A program made the translations under genes and the position numbers. A DNA stretch of 5,212 nt from Anaerolineales bacterium (GTDB lineage Bacteria; Chloroflexota; Anaerolineae; Anaerolineales; UBA4823). Below are positions 1 to 5,182 of the stretch, one piece after another; position 1 is the stretch's first letter, and each line of letters opens with the position of its first letter. The stretch lies in contig JAOAHK010000149.1 in assembly GCA_026415275.1 (NCBI GenBank), forward strand, positions 1 to 5,212. The letters are read 5' to 3'. The notes below the pieces were generated by a model that saw only the letters and a program-made list of their open reading frames with translations, was not told the DNA's origin and did not search any database.

Positions 1-24
1 CTAACGGATCGAGACGGGTGCAAC
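1..24. repeat. Partial CRISPR repeat at the left edge
   Basis: Identical to repeat positions 14-37. The first 13 bases lie outside the window, so the array continues to the left. A contig that begins inside a repeat is typical of assembly breaking in repetitive sequence. Confidence 0.97.
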
Positions 25-60
25 CATAGGCTACTGCGTTCTGGCTGTTGACCTCGTATG

Positions 61-97
61 GTTTCAGTATCCTCTAACGGATCGAGACGGGTGCAAC
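61..97. repeat. Representative 37-nt CRISPR direct repeat (R1)
   Basis: First complete copy; 19 of 37 bases are G or C. Repeat positions 9-12 (ATCC) pair with 19-22 (GGAT) around the 6-nt loop TCTAAC. As plus-strand RNA, an outer stem of positions 1-5 (GUUUC) with 24-28 (GAGAC) can also form, using one G-U wobble, with an AGU/C internal loop. On the minus strand that wobble becomes an A-C mismatch, so only the inner stem is firm there. The minus-strand 3' end, ATACTGAAAC, looks like a classic type I/III handle. The two orientation hints therefore disagree. Confidence 0.97.
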
Positions 98-171
98 TTG
101 CTCGTAGCCCCCTGTGCCATGCTTCCCATGCCAGGTTTCAGTATCCTCTAACGGATCGAGACGGGTGCAAC

Positions 172-209
172 CTTTTGTCGCAGATCATTTACTGGTCTGA
201 CAAATCGAA
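172..209 (+). other. Spacer S3, probably from a phage or plasmid HTH replication gene
   Basis: Frame 0 on the plus strand reads LLSQIIYWSDKS. A leucine-rich helix followed by Q-I-x-Y-W and then a lysine is, from memory, a recurring pattern near the N-terminus of helix-turn-helix replication-initiation proteins in phages and plasmids. The assignment rests on 12 residues of pattern memory, so it is only suggestive. Of the three minus frames, two contain stops. Confidence 0.4.
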
Positions 210-701
210 GTTTCAGTATCCTCTAACGGATCGAGACGGGTGCAACTGGCTGTCTACAAAGAATTTGATGCCATCCAACGTGGTTTCAGTATCCTCTAAC
301 GGATCGAGACGGGTGCAACTCCGGAAGTGACCGTGAGCGCTGTTGCGAAGTCGAGTTTCAGTATCCTCTAACGGATCGAGACGGGTGCAACTGTGTGTGT
401 GGATTGCTTATTTTACTTACATGCTATTGTTTCAGTATCCTCTAACGGATCGAGACGGGTGCAACAGGTTGAGCCGTAGCAGTACAAACAACAGTAGTAG
501 CGTTTCAGTATCCTCTAACGGATCGAGACGGGTGCAACCGGCGATGCCTTCCGCATCCCGCGAGCAAATCGAGGGTTTCAGTATCCTCTAACGGATCGAG
601 ACGGGTGCAACACGCACGTCGTCGAGATTACTGCCGGCACGGAGTAGTTTCAGTATCCTCTAACGGATCGAGACGGGTGCAACCGTGTAGTTTTTAGTCT
701 T

Positions 702-718
702 ACCCCAGAGGGGTTTTT
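702..718 (+). other. Terminator-like hairpin plus T-run in spacer S10
   Basis: ACCCC (702-706) and GGGGT (710-714) form a 5-bp stem with an AGA loop, followed by TTTT before the repeat begins. It is short for an intrinsic terminator. The spacer reads RVVFSLTPEGF in its only open plus frame, so the resemblance is probably incidental. It would matter only if the array were transcribed from the plus strand. Confidence 0.35.
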
Positions 719-906
719 GTTTCAGTATCCTCTAACGGATCGAGACGGGTGCAACATGCGGTCGCGACGATATCCAGAAGGGGGAAACGTTGTTTCAGTA
801 TCCTCTAACGGATCGAGACGGGTGCAACGGTTTTTACGATCTCCTCGCAGACGCCCGTCCACGGTTTCAGTATCCTCTAACGGATCGAGACGGGTGCAAC
901 CGTGCG

Positions 907-923
907 TGACCCGGTCAGGGTCA
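907..923. repeat. Inverted repeat in spacer S13
   Basis: TGACCC (907-912) and GGGTCA (918-923) are perfect 6-nt arms around GGTCA. It could be a regulatory site in the source element or chance; the open plus frame reads CVTRSGSMYSD. Confidence 0.6.
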
Positions 924-1410
924 ATGTATTCTGACCGTTTCAGTATCCTCTAACGGATCGAGACGGGTGCAACTAGACGCGCCGGACGCTGCGGCGACAG
1001 CCAAACAAGTTTCAGTATCCTCTAACGGATCGAGACGGGTGCAACCATGTATACTCTCATGAACCTTGAAGCATAGAGGAGTTTCAGTATCCTCTAACGG
1101 ATCGAGACGGGTGCAACAATGGACTTGCTGGCTTCGGTCCATTCGAGACTATTGTTTCAGTATCCTCTAACGGATCGAGACGGGTGCAACAATCACTGCC
1201 ATCAAGAATAACTATGTCAAGGTCGTGTTTCAGTATCCTCTAACGGATCGAGACGGGTGCAACCGAGGGTCGCGAGACCGCAGACCCGCGATGCTTTGAA
1301 GTTTCAGTATCCTCTAACGGATCGAGACGGGTGCAACGCATGGCGATTGCGAGACGCTGGAAAGCGTCACGATGTTTCAGTATCCTCTAACGGATCGAGA
1401 CGGGTGCAAC

Positions 1411-1447
1411 AGCGCACTTGCACAAAATCCGCTGAGAAAGCGTAGCA
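1411..1447 (+). other. Spacer S20, encodes an NPLRKR motif shared with S57 and S69
   Basis: Only one plus frame is open: SALAQNPLRKRS. It shares a 14-nt identity (AATCCGCTGAGAAA) with S57 in the same frame. Flanking codon differences are largely synonymous: CTT/TTA for Leu, GCA/GCC for Ala, AAG/AAA for Lys, CGT/CGG for Arg. The protein family is not recognised. Confidence 0.8.
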
Positions 1448-2431
1448 GTTTCAGTATCCTCTAACGGATCGAGACGGGTGCAACGATGATTACCCTGAGG
1501 GCTACTTCCAGAACGATGACGGTTTCAGTATCCTCTAACGGATCGAGACGGGTGCAACCAACCTTCAGAAGAATTCTCTCGCTGCGTCGTTCGAGTTTCA
1601 GTATCCTCTAACGGATCGAGACGGGTGCAACTGCAAAATTGCTATATCACTACATCATCAACTGCATGTTTCAGTATCCTCTAACGGATCGAGACGGGTG
1701 CAACAGTGCGATGAATTCAAGTTTACCTATCCTTTTTTCGGGTTTCAGTATCCTCTAACGGATCGAGACGGGTGCAACTGCAATATTTCACGTGGTGGGA
1801 GACTGTGCTGTACGTTTCAGTATCCTCTAACGGATCGAGACGGGTGCAACAGAACCCGCCCAAATGCGTTCGTCCGTGACATTCCCGGGTTTCAGTATCC
1901 TCTAACGGATCGAGACGGGTGCAACTCGATGACAAGCCGGTTAGTGGTCAATTTGTCATTGTTTCAGTATCCTCTAACGGATCGAGACGGGTGCAACAGT
2001 CTTGGAGTTGAAATGATATACCGCGAATTTAGGTTTCAGTATCCTCTAACGGATCGAGACGGGTGCAACAAGGGTATTGAAGGCGAAGTTGTAAGTCATG
2101 TGGCGTTTCAGTATCCTCTAACGGATCGAGACGGGTGCAACGAAGTTTCATTCATGGATAAATGGGACATTTAGTTGTTTCAGTATCCTCTAACGGATCG
2201 AGACGGGTGCAACTACCCGAAATCGTAGTGCGCCCTGCGCAGTTGAGCAGTTTCAGTATCCTCTAACGGATCGAGACGGGTGCAACGCCGGTATGAATAG
2301 GGTATTTGTTCGTGGAGAACTGTTTCAGTATCCTCTAACGGATCGAGACGGGTGCAACAAATGGGCTATAATGTTGTTGACGCGCGCGAATTTTGTTTCA
2401 GTATCCTCTAACGGATCGAGACGGGTGCAAC

Positions 2432-2467
2432 AGGAGATAGCACATGGCAGAGATTAGAGTGAATGGT
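2432..2467 (+). other. Spacer S34, captured from a translation start (SD plus ATG)
   Basis: The spacer opens with AGGAG (2432-2436), then 7 nt, then ATG at 2444-2446, continuing MAEIRVNG to the end of the spacer. That is an ideal Shine-Dalgarno distance. All three full-length plus frames are closed, as expected if the left part is untranslated leader. The mRNA sense is plus, so a minus-strand crRNA would cover the ribosome-binding site and start codon of its target. The target family is not identified. Confidence 0.7.
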
Positions 2468-2728
2468 GTTTCAGTATCCTCTAACGGATCGAGACGGGTG
2501 CAACAATTCAAGATTGATTTAGTTGTCGCTAAGAGTGCTAGTTTCAGTATCCTCTAACGGATCGAGACGGGTGCAACCTACATGGTTGGGAGGGTTGTCC
2601 GTGTTCGCAAGTGTTTCAGTATCCTCTAACGGATCGAGACGGGTGCAACTCATGAGAGTGTATGACGAACATGGCTTCGTCAGGGGTTTCAGTATCCTCT
2701 AACGGATCGAGACGGGTGCAACCTATCC

Positions 2729-2746
2729 CATTTGCTTTCATTTGCT
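2729..2746. repeat. Tandem direct repeat CATTTGCT inside spacer S38
   Basis: CATTTGCT occurs at 2729-2736 and again at 2739-2746, separated by TT. The spacer also reads as a coding peptide, LSHLLSFAKIID, in its only open plus frame, so the repeat may be chance within a gene. Confidence 0.8.
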
Positions 2747-3463
2747 AAAATAATCGATGTTTCAGTATCCTCTAACGGATCGAGACGGGTGCAACTAGGT
2801 CGTGTCGCTCGGTGTAAGACATGGGAGGACGGGTTTCAGTATCCTCTAACGGATCGAGACGGGTGCAACGGACCTCGTCGAGCGCCTTCAGCGTCTCATG
2901 GCACGTTTCAGTATCCTCTAACGGATCGAGACGGGTGCAACCGAGACGCCATTATGGCGATTGTCGAGAAGGCTAAAGGTTTCAGTATCCTCTAACGGAT
3001 CGAGACGGGTGCAACAGTACAGTGGCGATTGACGTAAATGTCACGCCAGAACGTTTCAGTATCCTCTAACGGATCGAGACGGGTGCAACGTTTCACCCAC
3101 CTGCTGGTGTTTTCGAGGGAATCATGTTTCAGTATCCTCTAACGGATCGAGACGGGTGCAACTTGGCTATGCTCCAGGAACTCCATCCGGCCAAAAGCGT
3201 TTCAGTATCCTCTAACGGATCGAGACGGGTGCAACGCGGGAATGTCCCCGGCCACTTGCAGCGTCTTGCGGGTTTCAGTATCCTCTAACGGATCGAGACG
3301 GGTGCAACGTCGCCAAGCATATCTTTGACGCCGGCAGACATGATGTGTTTCAGTATCCTCTAACGGATCGAGACGGGTGCAACAGATTGGGTCACCTCCA
3401 ATGATATTGACCTCGTGATGTTTCAGTATCCTCTAACGGATCGAGACGGGTGCAACGGAATTT

Positions 3464-3478
3464 CGGGACATTGTCCCG
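3464..3478. repeat. 15-nt palindrome in spacer S48 (7-bp arms, 1-nt centre)
   Basis: CGGGACA, a central T, then TGTCCCG: perfect 7-nt arms, the shape of a repressor operator. The same spacer reads EFRDIVPFLREI on the plus strand, which looks like genuine protein, so the palindrome may simply lie within a coding region. Confidence 0.75.
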
Positions 3479-3543
3479 TTCCTGCGTGAAATCGGTTTCA
3501 GTATCCTCTAACGGATCGAGACGGGTGCAACCTTATGGCGTAC

Positions 3544-3560
3544 CGACAAAATCATTGTCG
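3544..3560. repeat. Inverted repeat in spacer S49
   Basis: CGACAA (3544-3549) and TTGTCG (3555-3560) flank the loop AATCA. If a 4-nt bulge is allowed on the left arm, TGGCG and CGCCA extend the pairing. The spacer also has coding-like reads such as LWRTDKIIVAK. Confidence 0.6.
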
Positions 3561-3754
3561 CCAAATAGTTTCAGTATCCTCTAACGGATCGAGACGGGTG
3601 CAACTTTATCTGCCGCCCGTTCAGTAGTTCAGCAAACTTCCGTTTCAGTATCCTCTAACGGATCGAGACGGGTGCAACTCAATGAGACGCTGCAATTCTG
3701 CCGGCCGCAAAAACGTTTCAGTATCCTCTAACGGATCGAGACGGGTGCAACTGT

Positions 3755-3771
3755 CGCAGTCTATAACTGCG
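3755..3771. repeat. Inverted repeat in spacer S52
   Basis: CGCAGT (3755-3760) and ACTGCG (3766-3771) are perfect 6-nt arms around CTATA. The only open plus frame reads VAVYNCEYIEG, so a coding origin is at least as likely as an operator. Confidence 0.6.
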
Positions 3772-3896
3772 AATATATAGAAGGATAGTTTCAGTATCCT
3801 CTAACGGATCGAGACGGGTGCAACAGTGTGTGCCATTCTGGCAATATTTTTGCTGTATGGTTTCAGTATCCTCTAACGGATCGAGACGGGTGCAAC

Positions 3897-3932
3897 ACCC
3901 ACTTCGGAAACGTTCTAAGGGCGCTGGAAAGA
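3897..3932 (+). other. Spacer S54, possible phage regulatory (Rha-like) gene fragment
   Basis: Frame 0 on plus reads THFGNVLRALER. The H-x-x-V-L-R-x-(I/L)-E pattern recalls the Rha family of phage regulatory proteins. Twelve residues are too few for a firm assignment. A chance match is quite possible. Confidence 0.25.
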
Positions 3933-4113
3933 GTTTCAGTATCCTCTAACGGATCGAGACGGGTGCAACTCTCTGTCCATGGGCTGATGCTGAAGAGATT
4001 GAATGTTTCAGTATCCTCTAACGGATCGAGACGGGTGCAACGCCAATCTGGCGGATGCTACACCTATCTTTTTAGAGTTTCAGTATCCTCTAACGGATCG
4101 AGACGGGTGCAAC

Positions 4114-4148
4114 ATTAGCCTCTAATCCGCTGAGAAAACGGACAAAAT
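4114..4148 (+). other. Spacer S57, encodes an NPLRKR motif
   Basis: The only open plus frame reads LASNPLRKRTK. It aligns residue for residue with S20 (LAQNPLRKRS) and overlaps S69 (RKRVKSSDKKS). The DNA TGAGAAAACGG is shared with S69, followed by two changed bases and AAAAT in both. The three were therefore taken from different homologues rather than being copied within the array. Confidence 0.8.
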
Positions 4149-4691
4149 GTTTCAGTATCCTCTAACGGATCGAGACGGGTGCAACCAGTTTCAGGAACGG
4201 CAGTTGAGCAAAAAGATTGAGTTTCAGTATCCTCTAACGGATCGAGACGGGTGCAACCTAGGGCGTGCGTAAGCACCTACGAGGATGCACTCGTTTCAGT
4301 ATCCTCTAACGGATCGAGACGGGTGCAACCCTGAAGACTTCTTCGATACCACTCCACTGACGGTGTTTCAGTATCCTCTAACGGATCGAGACGGGTGCAA
4401 CAGCCAGTGTCTTCGTATGCCACCCTTGTGCTCGGGGTTTCAGTATCCTCTAACGGATCGAGACGGGTGCAACGGGAACAAACTGGTAACAAAATTCTTG
4501 AAACTGTTGTTTCAGTATCCTCTAACGGATCGAGACGGGTGCAACTTCTGTTCGGTATCGGCTACAACGCGCTGGTTGCAGTTTCAGTATCCTCTAACGG
4601 ATCGAGACGGGTGCAACAATCAGCATACGCAGACAAAAATTGCTCACCAAAAAACGTTTCAGTATCCTCTAACGGATCGAGACGGGTGCAA

Positions 4692-4711
4692 CTCAGCGGG
4701 TTCGCGCTGAG
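4692..4711. repeat. Hairpin in spacer S65 extending into the repeat end
   Basis: TCAGCG (4693-4698) pairs with CGCTGA (4705-4710) around GGTTCG, and the last C of the preceding repeat pairs with G4711, giving 7 bp. It could affect local folding of the precursor RNA at the repeat-spacer junction. Confidence 0.6.
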
Positions 4712-4764
4712 CGCCTTTTCATACATGGTTTCAGTATCCTCTAACGGATCGAGACGGGTGCAAC

Positions 4765-4799
4765 TACCAGTTTCAATCTACAGGATACTGAAACTTTTG
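4765..4799 (-). other. Spacer S66, diverged inverted copy of the array's own repeat
   Basis: On the minus strand, spacer bases 6-18 are GTTTCAGTATCCT, identical to repeat positions 1-13. The remainder (GTAGATTGAAACTGGT) aligns to repeat positions 14-32 with four mismatches and one 3-nt gap. Both repeat stems are kept: GTTTC now pairs with GAAAC by Watson-Crick pairs where the repeat uses a G-U wobble with GAGAC, and ATC pairs with GAT. This looks like a structured repeat homologue, not a chance hit. Possible sources are another CRISPR array, a degenerate terminal repeat, a tracrRNA-like anti-repeat, or a phage-borne solitary repeat unit. Confidence 0.8.
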
Positions 4800-4812
4800 G
4801 TTTCAGTATCCT
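4782..4812. repeat. Spacer-repeat hairpin, 13-bp perfect stem
   Basis: AGGATACTGAAAC (4782-4794, in S66) is the exact reverse complement of GTTTCAGTATCCT (4800-4812, start of the next repeat), separated by the 5-nt loop TTTTG. In a precursor transcript of either strand this stem would compete with the normal repeat fold. In a minus-strand crRNA, the 5' handle ACUGAAAC could pair with its own spacer across a 5-nt loop. Confidence 0.9.
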
Positions 4813-4857
4813 CTAACGGATCGAGACGGGTGCAACGGCGCGAACGCGAAAAAGCAG

Positions 4858-4871
4858 GCTATCATGATAGC
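4858..4871. repeat. 14-nt perfect palindrome in spacer S67
   Basis: GCTATCATGATAGC equals its own reverse complement and ends exactly at the spacer's last base. It resembles a dimeric repressor or enzyme recognition site. The spacer also reads GANAKKQAIMI on plus, so a coding origin is possible. Confidence 0.8.
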
Positions 4872-4980
4872 GTTTCAGTATCCTCTAACGGATCGAGACG
4901 GGTGCAACAGTAAACATTCCGAATTCTGTATTCTTTATCCGAAGTTTCAGTATCCTCTAACGGATCGAGACGGGTGCAAC

Positions 4981-5016
4981 TGAGAAAACGGGTAAAATCG
5001 TCTGACAAAAAATCAG
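4981..5016 (+). other. Spacer S69, overlaps the NPLRKR motif downstream
   Basis: The only open plus frame reads RKRVKSSDKKS, beginning inside the codons for the RKR of S57 and extending downstream. The two spacers agree at 16 of 18 positions where they overlap (TGAGAAAACGG, two changes, AAAAT). The inferred shared source is a gene encoding LA-x-NPLRKR-x-K followed by a Lys/Ser-rich stretch. Confidence 0.7.
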
Positions 5017-5162
5017 GTTTCAGTATCCTCTAACGGATCGAGACGGGTGCAACCGCCTCAAGCCGCAGCACGTTTACACCCGCCATGAGGTTTCAGTATC
5101 CTCTAACGGATCGAGACGGGTGCAACAATATGATTTACACAGATACTGTAGAATACTTTTCT

Positions 5163-5182
5163 GTTTCAGTATCCTCTAACGG
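5163..5182. repeat. Truncated CRISPR repeat at the right edge
   Basis: Matches repeat positions 1-20 exactly, then switches to adapter sequence at 5183 where the repeat should continue with A. The array is cut by a sequencing artefact here, not by a biological end. Confidence 0.97.

Larger units (their letters stand above)
25..1741. CRISPR. Spacers S1-S24 with best conceptual peptides
   Basis: Spacer coordinates, with the stop-free peptide I judged most protein-like on the plus strand unless marked minus. These are short conceptual reads of likely protospacer genes, not genes here. S1 25-60 IGYCVLAVDLV; S2 98-134 minus LAWEAWHRGLRA; S3 172-209 LLSQIIYWSDKS; S4 247-282 AVYKEFDAIQR; S5 320-354 PEVTVSAVAKS; S6 392-428 unclear, all minus frames closed; S7 466-501 RLSRSSTNNSSS; S8 539-574 GDAFRIPRANR; S9 612-646 THVVEITAGTE; S10 684-718 RVVFSLTPEGF; S11 756-791 CGRDDIQKGET; S12 829-863 GFYDLLADARP; S13 901-936 CVTRSGSMYSD; S14 974-1008 DAPDAAATAKQ; S15 1046-1080 all plus frames closed, minus LYASRFMRVYM; S16 1118-1153 NGLAGFGPFETI; S17 1191-1226 ITAIKNNYVKV; S18 1264-1300 EGRETADPRCFE; S19 1338-1373 HGDCETLESVT; S20 1411-1447 SALAQNPLRKRS; S21 1485-1521 DDYPEGYFQNDD; S22 1559-1594 NLQKNSLAASF; S23 1632-1667 CKIAISLHHQLH, all minus frames closed; S24 1705-1741 CDEFKFTYPFF. 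Confidence 0.85.
1779..3494. CRISPR. Spacers S25-S48 with best conceptual peptides
   Basis: Same convention as the S1-S24 entry. S25 1779-1813 QYFTWWETVLY; S26 1851-1888 RTRPNAFVRDIP; S27 1926-1960 DDKPVSGQFVI; S28 1998-2032 SLGVEMIYREF; S29 2070-2104 KGIEGEVVSHV; S30 2142-2176 KFHSWINGTFS, all minus frames closed; S31 2214-2249 TRNRSAPCAVE; S32 2287-2321 AGMNRVFVRGE; S33 2359-2394 MGYNVVDAREF; S34 2432-2467 gene start, MAEIRVNG; S35 2505-2540 FKIDLVVAKSA; S36 2578-2612 YMVGRVVRVRK; S37 2650-2685 MRVYDEHGFVR; S38 2723-2758 LSHLLSFAKIID; S39 2796-2832 GRVARCKTWED; S40 2870-2904 DLVERLQRLMA; S41 2942-2978 RDAIMAIVEKAK; S42 3016-3052 STVAIDVNVTPE; S43 3090-3125 FHPPAGVFEGI; S44 3163-3198 LAMLQELHPAKS; S45 3236-3271 GNVPGHLQRLA; S46 3309-3346 VAKHIFDAGRHD; S47 3384-3419 DWVTSNDIDLV; S48 3457-3494 EFRDIVPFLREI. 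S28, S29, S32, S35, S37-S39, S42 and S47 each have only one open plus frame, and the peptide given comes from it. Confidence 0.85.
3532..5162. CRISPR. Spacers S49-S71 with best conceptual peptides
   Basis: Same convention. S49 3532-3567 LWRTDKIIVAK; S50 3605-3641 minus KFAELLNGRQI; S51 3679-3714 NETLQFCRPQK; S52 3752-3787 VAVYNCEYIEG; S53 3825-3859 SVCHSGNIFAV; S54 3897-3932 THFGNVLRALER; S55 3970-4004 LCPWADAEEIE; S56 4042-4076 ANLADATPIFL; S57 4114-4148 LASNPLRKRTK; S58 4186-4220 QFQERQLSKKI; S59 4258-4292 RACVSTYEDAL; S60 4330-4364 PEDFFDTTPLT; S61 4402-4436 PVSSYATLVLG; S62 4474-4508 EQTGNKILETV; S63 4546-4580 LFGIGYNALVA; S64 4618-4655 NQHTQTKIAHQK; S65 4693-4727 SGFALSAFSYM; S66 4765-4799 repeat-like, probably non-coding; S67 4837-4871 GANAKKQAIMI; S68 4909-4943 SKHSEFCILYP; S69 4981-5016 RKRVKSSDKKS; S70 5054-5089 RLKPQHVYTRHE; S71 5127-5162 NMIYTDTVEYFS. 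This stretch is dominated by 35-nt spacers, with nine in a row from S55 to S63. Confidence 0.85.
1..5182. CRISPR. CRISPR array, 70 full repeats and 71 spacers, open at both ends
   Basis: A 37-nt repeat (begins GTTTCAGTATCC, ends GACGGGTGCAAC) recurs every 72-75 nt with unique sequence between copies. Complete repeats start at 61, 135, 210, 283, 355, 429, 502, 575, 647, 719, 792, 864, 937, 1009, 1081, 1154, 1227, 1301, 1374, 1448, 1522, 1595, 1668, 1742, 1814, 1889, 1961, 2033, 2105, 2177, 2250, 2322, 2395, 2468, 2541, 2613, 2686, 2759, 2833, 2905, 2979, 3053, 3126, 3199, 3272, 3347, 3420, 3495, 3568, 3642, 3715, 3788, 3860, 3933, 4005, 4077, 4149, 4221, 4293, 4365, 4437, 4509, 4581, 4656, 4728, 4800, 4872, 4944, 5017 and 5090. 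I saw no variant copy. Spacer lengths: 35 nt (28), 36 (28), 37 (10), 38 (5). No leader, degenerate terminal repeat or cas gene is visible, so orientation is inferred only. The minus-strand form ends ACTGAAAC, like the 8-nt 5' handle of type I and III crRNAs, and its GTTGCA start and TAGAGGAT end resemble Thermus type III repeats as I remember them. Minus-strand transcription is my preferred reading. Confidence 0.99.

Noticed and set aside
61..97. Assigning a firm CRISPR subtype from the repeat alone
   Set aside because: The handle suggests type I or III, but no cas gene is present and the plus-strand fold gives an opposing orientation hint. Type V-K was considered and set aside because the GGGTTGAAAG-like repeat end is absent.
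1698..2174. 158-codon plus-strand open frame with recurring FQYPLTDRDGCN
   Set aside because: Repeat-derived artefact in another frame. The same holds for the frames at 58-330, 343-591, 717-953, 1257-1445, 2732-2995, 3828-4118 and 4285-4710, and for the minus-strand frames with CTRLDPLEDTET at 921-1142, 1723-1935 and 4277-4492.
1338..2978. S19 and S41 share ATGGCGATTG, then CGAGA with a 1-nt offset
   Set aside because: Ten-mers recur by chance at this data size, and the reading frames do not agree across the indel.
25..3419. S1 and S47 share TTGACCTCGT, both readable as [VI]DLV
   Set aside because: The frame agrees but it is only a 10-nt match, within chance expectation, with no further flanking similarity.
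2214..4220. S31 and S58 share the 11-mer GCAGTTGAGCA
   Set aside because: About one such match is expected by chance among 71 spacers, and the codon frames differ.
4186..4220. S58 contains AGTTTCAG, like the repeat start; S30 and S43 also contain GTTTCA
   Set aside because: Only 6-7 nt of repeat similarity, with no extension. Unlike S66, no fold or alignment continues.
4395..4913. 172-codon plus-strand open frame with recurring SVSSNGSRRVQ
   Set aside because: It is the CRISPR repeat translated over and over. Consecutive 35-nt spacers make 72-nt units, so the frame persists. There is no ribosome-binding context and the spacers are unrelated.
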